Under the pieces are notes generated by a model. It saw only the letters and a list, made by a program, of their open reading frames with translations. It made no database searches and was not told the origin of the DNA. DNA of 37,387 nucleotides from Candidatus Bathyarchaeota archaeon (GTDB lineage Archaea; Thermoproteota; Bathyarchaeia; Bathyarchaeales; Bathycorpusculaceae): the NCBI GenBank assembly GCA_003601605.1, contig PIXZ01000002.1, forward strand, positions 1 to 37,387, in the 5' to 3' direction. The translations under genes and the position numbers were made by a program. This document shows, piece after piece, positions 31,943 to 37,387 of the stretch; the first letter of the stretch is position 1; the number at the start of each line of letters is the position of its first letter.

Positions 31943-33151
31943 TTAGTAGGTTTGGATTTTTCCTTGCGCCAACTCGATGCAGAATTTATCTATGTTTTCC
32001 AGCTCATAATCCAACACTTCACCTATTTCGCTTCTAACTTTTTCCAAGGAATTATTGCCTTTCATCACCACCTGGGCTGCAGCTACTGCTGGCTGGTCAA
32101 TGGGACTTCCAATCTTGCTTAGCAACCATACGTAAACTTCTTCAACTTCCGGTACTTCGTCATAAACGTGCTGGGCTATTCTGAAAGTTAAAACATTGTA
32201 AATTTTTCCTACATGGCTTACTGGGTTTTTGCCTGCTGCTGCCTCTGAACAGAAAGGTCTATTCAAGGATATTAGTCCGTTCACTCTGTTTCCTCTTCCA
32301 ACCTGTCCAGAGTCTCCGCTGTCTGCGCTTGTTCCTAGAACGGTTAGGTATAAGCCTCCAATACCTCTGCCGCGAACGTCAAGCGTGTTTAATTGAACAT
32401 TAACTTTTTCGAAATCCATGTCTACATTTACAAATTTTTCTATTTCTTCAAGGATTTTCGCTTTTTTCTCAAAATATTCTTCTTCGCTGCTTATGAACTG
32501 GTCAACGAAAGCCATGGAGATTGTTAGGTTTAAAGTGTTGTTAGAACGGAAGCCCATTACTTTTATGTCTTCACCTGACTCTGGGAAACGATTTTTAAAC
32601 TCTTTAGAGTTGAGAAACTGTTCGGTTTTTAACACTATTTTTTCCGTTCTTGTCATGGGCGCGTAGCCGACAGCTGCTGAAGTATCATTGGCTCCTAACA
32701 CTTTCCCTTTTCGCTTGAATATGTCGACAAGCCCTGCTGAACCGGGTTTCAGTTCCACCTGATATTTCACATGTTTTTCCGGGTCGACGAAGCGCATGTT
32801 TTTCTTAAACCATTCTTTTGCTGTGGTTATGGCTATTTGTTCTACGTCTATTTTTGTGCCGTTAAACTCGGATGTTGCTCTGTCGCCGAAAACGAAGAGC
32901 ATGGGCTGCTTAATTATTCCACCGCCGAATCTTGGTTCGGCTTCTCCAGCAACAAGCAAAGACTTGTCAACATTATGGTGGAGTATGGAGCCAGCCTTTT
33001 CCAAGTATTCTTTGCTTAGTCTTATGGAGATGCTGTCCATTACCGCATCGCATATGTAATCTGGATGCCCTAACCCTTTTCTTTCAACAATTTCGATACG
33101 TTGTTTTTCAAGAGGAACCTGTTTTAAGTCTTCAACTATTATGTTTCGCAT
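31943..33151 (-). CDS. mat: S-adenosylmethionine synthetase, archaeal type
   Basis: This archaeal MAT makes SAM from methionine and ATP. It starts [20 protein letters not shown] and has the family hallmarks [62 protein letters not shown] and [14 protein letters not shown]. It aligns with archaeal and not bacterial MetK. The ATG at 33151 (402 aa, the usual length) is chosen instead of the upstream start at 33190, whose 13 extra residues are not family-like. It faces the HTH-CBS regulator across an 83-nt shared promoter region. SAM made here serves, among others, the three radical SAM enzymes in this window. Confidence 0.96.
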   Translation of the reverse strand: MRNIIVEDLKQVPLEKQRIEIVERKGLGHPDYICDAVMDSISIRLSKEYLEKAGSILHHNVDKSLLVAGEAEPRFGGGIIKQPMLFVFGDRATSEFNGTKIDVEQIAITTAKEWFKKNMRFVDPEKHVKYQVELKPGSAGLVDIFKRKGKVLGANDTSAAVGYAPMTRTEKIVLKTEQFLNSKEFKNRFPESGEDIKVMGFRSNNTLNLTISMAFVDQFISSEEEYFEKKAKILEEIEKFVNVDMDFEKVNVQLNTLDVRGRGIGGLYLTVLGTSADSGDSGQVGRGNRVNGLISLNRPFCSEAAAGKNPVSHVGKIYNVLTFRIAQHVYDEVPEVEEVYVWLLSKIGSPIDQPAVAAAQVVMKGNNSLEKVRSEIGEVLDYELENIDKFCIELAQGKIQTY

Positions 33152-33190
33152 TATAGCACTCTCGTAAAGTTTAAGGTGTATGTGCAACAA

Positions 33191-33205
33191 TAAATATATA
33201 TTTTA
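33191..33205. promoter_or_regulatory. Symmetrical TATA box shared by mat and the HTH-CBS gene
   Basis: TAAATATATATTTTA lies midway in the 83-nt gap, about 40 nt from the mat ATG on one strand and 30 nt from the regulator GTG on the other. It is almost palindromic, so TBP could direct transcription both ways. The function is inferred from position and base content. Confidence 0.5.
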
Positions 33206-33234
33206 CTGTATCGAATCTATAACAAAAATAACCA

Positions 33235-33777
33235 GTGGTTATATTGATAATCACAGGAAACCTTATCAGAAATCTAAGAAAGAAGGCAGGGTTAACCCAG
33301 AGAAAACTGGCTGAACTAGCAGGAGTTTCACAAGCCCACATAGCCAAAATAGAACAGGGAAAAGTTGACCCCAGACTCTCAACCATCAACAAAATAATGG
33401 AAGTGCTCACTGAAGGAAGAAAAAAGAAGTGCAAAGACATAATGACTAAAGGCGTACTTTTCGTAAGACCAGAGGATAATGTTCTAAAAGTAAGCGAAGT
33501 TATGGTGAAACATGCAATTTCTCAAATGCCGGTGTTAAATGGCAAAACGGTTGCTGGAACAATAACGGAAGAAAGCATAGTTCGGCATTTAAGTGCTGAC
33601 ATCGCCAAAGAGAAAGTAAAGAATGTTATGGATCCACCCTTGCCCATGATTTCTGAAGACGCGCCAATTGAGACTGTTCGCTCTTTACTTGAGAAACACC
33701 AAGGAGTTTTGGTGACTAGAGATGGAGAAATTTTGGGGATAATAACACGCTCAGACTTGCTGAAAACAATAGGCTGA
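33235..33777 (+). CDS. HTH-CBS transcriptional regulator
   Basis: The N-terminal Xre-type HTH (ITGNLIRNLRKKAGLTQRKL, then AELAGVSQAHIAKIEQGKVD) is followed by a pair of CBS domains (about 66-120 and 125-180), with CKDIMTKGVLFVRPEDNVLK and VKNVMDPPLPMISEDAPIET. CBS pairs commonly bind adenosine-containing ligands such as AMP, ATP or SAM. Because it diverges from mat, an SAM-sensing regulator of mat is an attractive inference. The start is GTG 33235 or TTG 33244. It is followed 14 nt later by a DHH gene. Confidence 0.87.
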   Translation: MVILIITGNLIRNLRKKAGLTQRKLAELAGVSQAHIAKIEQGKVDPRLSTINKIMEVLTEGRKKKCKDIMTKGVLFVRPEDNVLKVSEVMVKHAISQMPVLNGKTVAGTITEESIVRHLSADIAKEKVKNVMDPPLPMISEDAPIETVRSLLEKHQGVLVTRDGEILGIITRSDLLKTIG

Positions 33778-33791
33778 AGAAGGGTAGTGTC

Positions 33792-34967
33792 ATGCGGTTG
33801 GAAAAATTTGAAAAAAGTGCAGCTCAAGTTGTTCAGCAATTGAAAAGTGCCAACCCTAAAGAAGCTATAATAGTTCACCATGACGACGCGGATGGGTTGT
33901 GCTCGGCTGCCATAACCAAAAAAGCTCTAGAGCGCGAAGGAATAAGCACCAGAACATTTTGCCTAGAGAAAGTTTATCCAGAAGTCATCGAAGACCTGCA
34001 CTCAAAAAGTGGAAAAACAATATTTTATGTAGACATTGGCTCGTCTCATGCAGATCTCATATCCCAATGTAACAAAGGCAAAAACTTAACAATAATCCTT
34101 GACCACCACGACCCCAAAGCGGCGGAAGACCCGAAAGTTTTCGATTTAAACCTTGAACATTACGGGTTTAAAGGTGAAACAGATTTTTCGGGAGCAACAT
34201 GCTGCTACCTGTTTGCAAAAATCTTAAACAGAGAAAACATGGACTTGAGCTACTTAGCTTTAGTTGGAAGCCTTGAAATTCCAGAAGGCTTTGTGGGAAT
34301 AAATAAGACAGTTTTGGAAGAAGCCCTAAAAGGCGGGGTAGTTCAGCAAAAAGGCAAAAGTTTTGAAATAACAAAATTTAAAACCCGTATAAACACGCTT
34401 TTTTCTAAACTTCAAATTCTTGGAGCAGTAGGCTACTATGAAGGGGGACCAGAAACCGGCATAGATGCTTGTCTGGAAGGTTTAAGTAAGGAAGTGGAAG
34501 AGAAAACCGCTGTTTTGGAAGCTAGACGGAAAGAAGTTAACCGCCGCCTTTTGGGAAGGCTTTACCGTGAGAGGCTTAAGGAAACGGAGCACATTCAATG
34601 GTTTGATGCTGGAAACATGTATGCTGGCATGGGCACGAAAGTTATAGGACAGTTCTGCTCCTTTCTTTCCTATCAAGCTCGCCTAGTGAAACCCTACAAG
34701 TATATTATGGGATTTGTGAACGTTCCGCCAGAGATTCCAGGCTGGGGGAAATTGAAGGAAAACTTTGTTAAGGCTTCTGTGCGGGTGCCTAAAGCCATGC
34801 AGCCACTAATAAACAAAGGAAAAATGCTTGGGGCGGTGAATCTTTTGGTTGCGGCTTCTGAGGGGTTTGGTGTAGCTGATGGTCATCAGTATGCTGCAAG
34901 TGTTGTGGTGCCGGAAAATAAGAAAATGTTGCTGGTGGAAAATGCTGAAAAGGCAGCGTCCAGCTAA
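33792..34967 (+). CDS. DHH-family phosphoesterase/nuclease (archaeal RecJ-like)
   Basis: The DHH motifs are clear: HHDDADGLCSAAI, FYVDIGSSHAD and LTIILDHHDPKA supply the metal-binding residues. The C-terminal DHHA1 domain ends with GVADGHQYAAS, equivalent to the GGH motif. At 391 aa it lacks the OB and other domains of bacterial RecJ and resembles the archaeal RecJ-like and GAN proteins that attach to GINS/replication, or single-strand exonucleases. Which of these is not decidable here. The ATG at 33792 is close after the HTH-CBS gene, and the end is 5 nt from converging truD. Confidence 0.85.
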   Translation: MRLEKFEKSAAQVVQQLKSANPKEAIIVHHDDADGLCSAAITKKALEREGISTRTFCLEKVYPEVIEDLHSKSGKTIFYVDIGSSHADLISQCNKGKNLTIILDHHDPKAAEDPKVFDLNLEHYGFKGETDFSGATCCYLFAKILNRENMDLSYLALVGSLEIPEGFVGINKTVLEEALKGGVVQQKGKSFEITKFKTRINTLFSKLQILGAVGYYEGGPETGIDACLEGLSKEVEEKTAVLEARRKEVNRRLLGRLYRERLKETEHIQWFDAGNMYAGMGTKVIGQFCSFLSYQARLVKPYKYIMGFVNVPPEIPGWGKLKENFVKASVRVPKAMQPLINKGKMLGAVNLLVAASEGFGVADGHQYAASVVVPENKKMLLVENAEKAASS

Positions 34968-34972
34968 CTTTT

Positions 34973-36346
34973 CTAAAATCCCGCTTTTATCGGATTTCGC
35001 GGTTTCATGATTTCTCTCAAAAAGACTGTGGCGTAGGAGCCTCGATAAAGGGTGAAATGTACTCTTACAAGATATTTTGGAGGATTAGCCGTGTCTCTAC
35101 TTATCTCGCAAAGAGAATAATCTCTTAATTCTGTTAAGGCTGTTCGCAATTCTCCTTTGGCACTTATTTCTGGCATTAAACTGATCTTAAACTGTTCCGG
35201 CGTTATGCCTTCTTCTTCCAGTATTTCTTTTTCAATTTCCCCTTGAACACCTTGAGAAGTGGATTGTTTAAATCCTATTATTGGAAGGGCAAGTCGCATC
35301 CGTCCTTTTTTAACTCCTTGGTTAAATTCGCCCAGCTTCTGCGCACCTACAATCTTATACATTCTTATCATTGGCAGTCCAGAACGTTCCACATTTACAA
35401 TGTAATCGCCCGCTTCAACCCTATTCAATGGAAGTCCACACGCTATTCTTCTGCTTAGAAACTTGTTGAAGAGGTAGGCTTGATAGGCTTGAGGAAAGAG
35501 CTGCCGCAGTTTTGGTGGCAGCCTTCTGAAGGCACCTACAAAATCTTTAGGTTTTTTCGCCAAATGTTTTAACATTAAACGTTCATAATGGAGTTGTTTC
35601 GGGAAAATTTTTAGCGCTTTTTCAAAATCTTGGGTTGAATGGAGTTGTTCTCTTGCTTCTCTTGATTCTGGATGTTCAAAAGGGCTAGGTTTAGCCAGAA
35701 AGAGCATGGCAGCCTTCTTAAAGTTTCCTTGAACTATGGCTTTTCCCACAAGATGAGTTATGGGGCGGGTTGTGCCGAAGCGTTGGTGACCGAAAAAGTT
35801 TGGGACTCCGCCTATCGTTTTTAGTTCTTTAAGAGTTTCTGCAAGTCTTTTTTTAATTGTGGTTTTTGAATGGTTTACAGCGCGGATGGTGACGTGAAAA
35901 TTGTTTCCTAAAAGAAAGTATGATGAAAGTTTACTGCGGAAATATCCCAGAGGGCGAACCTCTATATCACTAACCTTTATTTTTTTGACTTCTTTTGGTG
36001 TTACGTCTTCAATTGTTATATGTTGGGCAGTAACAGCCTTCGCATCCTTTATGCCAGCAATCTGAACCCTTCCGGAATTAATGTTTAGTTGATTAGCAAT
36101 CTCTCTAATGGCTCGAAAAGTATCCCAATTTCGCTTAATCAAAACACACAACAAATAACGCTCTTTTTTAGCATCTTCAATTTCACCATAATCTTTAACT
36201 GGGTATACTTGGGCTTTTGAACCGTTAACCAGCACTTCTTCAACAATAAAATCTTCAACAAACTGCCTAATAGCTCCGCCTATGCCAAGAGAACGTGTTG
36301 CATGAACTTCTATTCCCATCAATTTTTCTAGTTTAGGAACAAACAA
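34973..36346 (-). CDS. truD: tRNA pseudouridine(13) synthase TruD
   Basis: TruD converts U13 of tRNA to pseudouridine. The N-terminal LMGIEVHATRSLGIGGAIRQ then VEDFIVEEV is family-typical. The catalytic Asp is in GIKDAKAVTAQ, and the TruD-specific NFFGHQRFGTTRPITH loop is present. The insertion domain (about 190-330) is archaeal in length, giving 457 aa. The start TTG at 36346 is chosen because the conserved N-terminus starts right after it; an ATG at 36319 would remove nine residues. It follows pth2 by 16 nt. Confidence 0.93.
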   Translation of the reverse strand: MFVPKLEKLMGIEVHATRSLGIGGAIRQFVEDFIVEEVLVNGSKAQVYPVKDYGEIEDAKKERYLLCVLIKRNWDTFRAIREIANQLNINSGRVQIAGIKDAKAVTAQHITIEDVTPKEVKKIKVSDIEVRPLGYFRSKLSSYFLLGNNFHVTIRAVNHSKTTIKKRLAETLKELKTIGGVPNFFGHQRFGTTRPITHLVGKAIVQGNFKKAAMLFLAKPSPFEHPESREAREQLHSTQDFEKALKIFPKQLHYERLMLKHLAKKPKDFVGAFRRLPPKLRQLFPQAYQAYLFNKFLSRRIACGLPLNRVEAGDYIVNVERSGLPMIRMYKIVGAQKLGEFNQGVKKGRMRLALPIIGFKQSTSQGVQGEIEKEILEEEGITPEQFKISLMPEISAKGELRTALTELRDYSLCEISRDTANPPKYLVRVHFTLYRGSYATVFLREIMKPRNPIKAGF

Positions 36347-36362
36347 TAAGCATACACTCTAC

Positions 36363-36725
36363 CTATAACAATGGAAGCCTACCAGTTAACTCATCCACTT
36401 TCTCGCTGGGCGCAGGACCTATCCCCAAACACGTTACAGTTCCCGGCGGAATTTCCGTCAACCCCCTATCAACTATTAACGAGCAAGGCAAAGCCAACTC
36501 TTTCGCCTGTTTTTCTAATTCTAAAAGTTCCTTTTCACTTCTCACTTTAACAGCTATTTTGCATTGTCCTTCAATCATCCAAGCTTTCCACCATTTTGGA
36601 TGATGCTTACGAGCCTCTTCAGAAGCGGAAACTGCAGCGTGCCCAGCTTGAGCGGCAATCTTGCCTTTACTTAAATTTAAGTCTGAACGAAACACGATGA
36701 CTTGTTTGTAACGAAATTCTGACAT
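36363..36725 (-). CDS. pth2: Peptidyl-tRNA hydrolase Pth2
   Basis: Pth2 releases peptides from peptidyl-tRNA in the archaeal cytosol. The family core is YKQVIVFRSDLNLSKGKIAA, QAGHAAVSASEEARK, and then LPCSLIVDRGLTEIPPGTVT with CLGIGPAPSEKVDELTG. The 120-aa length is standard. The ATG at 36725 (MSEFRYKQ) is taken over the GTG at 36734, since GGTGA lies 5-6 nt upstream. It is placed between the geranylgeranyl reductase gene and truD on the same strand. Confidence 0.94.
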   Translation of the reverse strand: MSEFRYKQVIVFRSDLNLSKGKIAAQAGHAAVSASEEARKHHPKWWKAWMIEGQCKIAVKVRSEKELLELEKQAKELALPCSLIVDRGLTEIPPGTVTCLGIGPAPSEKVDELTGRLPLL

Positions 36726-36749
36726 GCTCTTCACCCGTCTTCTCTCTTA

Positions 36750-37387
36750 TCAGTTTTGCCGCGGGGTTTTAAGGATTTGCAGAGAAAAGAAGTAAAACAG
36801 TGCAGCTAGCATGCGAGGTTTCGGCAAAGAACGCAAAAGAGAACGCCCTTGAAAATCTATGTCTTCCATGCCTTGTATAGTCTTATCCAAACCTAGTTTT
36901 CCACAGAAACTAATAGCTTCATCAATTTTGTTGTCCGATAAAGCATCTAGCATCTTTCGCAGTTTCAACATGACCTTCACGTCAAAATCCAAAATTTTAT
37001 TGTAACGCTTTTGATAGTTGCTTAAAAATTTTGAAGAAAAATCCTTCTGCTTTAAAGCATCGTAGGCTACTTCTGCGGCTATTCTTGCACAGTTAAGTCC
37101 GAAAATCACACCGCCTCCAGTTGTGGGCTTAGCTTGCGAGGCTACGTCTCCAACGGCTAGAAAACCGTTAGAATAGGTTTTGGGAATAGGTCCTCCGAGG
37201 GTTATAGGGTGAAAAGCAGCATGCAGTAATTTTGCTTTACCAAGTTTTTTTGAAGCAGTTGGATGTTTCCGTATAAGTTTTCGCAGAAAATCCTTTGGAT
37301 TTCCAGTTTTTGCTGCTAAGCCCACCTTTGCTTTTCCATCTTTTTGCGGTATTAGCCATGCGTAAAAGCCGGGAGCATAATTTTTTC
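36750..37387 (-). CDS. Geranylgeranyl-reductase family FAD protein, C-terminal part (N-terminus beyond window)
   Basis: The frame is open to the window edge. The visible part begins NYAPGFYAWLIPQKDGKAKV then GLAAK, a stretch typical of the FAD-dependent geranylgeranyl reductase/digeranylgeranylglycerophospholipid reductase family. Next is SNGFLAVGDVASQAKPTTGG with GVIFGLNCARIAAEVAYDAL, the second FAD-contact motif. The archaeal enzymes saturate the isoprenoid chains of membrane lipids; homologues also act on chlorophyll-like or other polyenes, so the substrate is not certain. The GTG at 37325 is internal, because the sequence remains homologous upstream of it. About 212 residues are visible. 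Confidence 0.85.
   Translation of the reverse strand, partial: KNYAPGFYAWLIPQKDGKAKVGLAAKTGNPKDFLRKLIRKHPTASKKLGKAKLLHAAFHPITLGGPIPKTYSNGFLAVGDVASQAKPTTGGGVIFGLNCARIAAEVAYDALKQKDFSSKFLSNYQKRYNKILDFDVKVMLKLRKMLDALSDNKIDEAISFCGKLGLDKTIQGMEDIDFQGRSLLRSLPKPRMLAALFYFFSLQILKTPRQN

Noticed and set aside
33152-33190. Longer mat start at 33190
   Set aside because: The extra 13 residues are not family-like and lie in the promoter region. ATG 33151 gives the typical 402-aa length.
1-37387. CRISPR arrays, insertion sequences, prophage genes or toxin-antitoxin pairs
   Set aside because: No regularly spaced repeats, transposase motifs, inverted terminal repeats or phage structural genes were seen.

Overview
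The window reads as a chromosomal segment of an archaeon with moderate to low GC. It carries TFB, Alba, Gar1, the archaeal ribosomal proteins eL8 (L7Ae), eS28, eL24 and eL40, archaeal-type S-adenosylmethionine synthetase, TruD, Pth2 and a geranylgeranyl-reductase family enzyme. Formylmethanofuran:tetrahydromethanopterin formyltransferase (Ftr) points to a methanopterin-linked C1 pathway. Ftr, the overall gene set and an unusual tRNA intron best fit the Bathyarchaeia (former MCG) or a close relative; this placement is an inference. No insertion sequence, prophage or CRISPR array is visible.

Layout. (1) 1-7.3 kb is purine biosynthesis: the purL end and purQ on the + strand converge with a tight five-gene minus-strand run purF-purD-HAD phosphatase-ftr-PfkB kinase. 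(2) 7.4-10.1 kb, minus strand: a small secreted protein, then alba - KH/zinc-ribbon protein - aspS. (3) 10.3-13.3 kb, plus strand: an Lrp-like regulator with sucCD, then eL40 and a 31-residue Lys/Thr peptide. (4) 13.3-15.3 kb: a DUF116 protein and three small proteins, two of them related coiled-coil proteins transcribed divergently. (5) 15.3-17.6 kb: gar1-tfb on the minus strand and L7Ae-S28e-L24e on the plus strand. (6) 17.6-21.9 kb, minus strand: a SPASM radical SAM enzyme, a secreted subtilisin-like protease and an initiator tRNA-Met interrupted by an intron in the T-loop. (7) 22.0-29.3 kb, plus strand: a PAC2 protein, small membrane and RHH-like proteins, two PflA-like radical SAM enzymes, a zinc-ribbon protein, a CinA-like protein, a probable C/D box sRNA, a transglutaminase-like surface protein and a GPN GTPase. 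(8) 29.3-37.4 kb: a DUF4443 regulator, two small proteins, an M29 peptidase, mat divergent from an HTH-CBS regulator, a DHH phosphoesterase, and geranylgeranyl reductase - pth2 - truD.

The observations most worth following are: an initiator tRNA whose 29-nt intron lies at position 59/60 inside a textbook bulge-helix-bulge; a purF whose only possible initiation codon upstream of the catalytic cysteine is AUA; ftr embedded in a purF-purD operon, linking the formyl-C1 pool to purine synthesis; an unannotated Lys/Thr-only micro-protein; a candidate C/D box sRNA; and an HTH-CBS regulator that shares a symmetrical promoter with S-adenosylmethionine synthetase. There is no gene-free stretch longer than 300 bases; the longest gap, 10137-10359, holds the divergent alba/lrp promoters.
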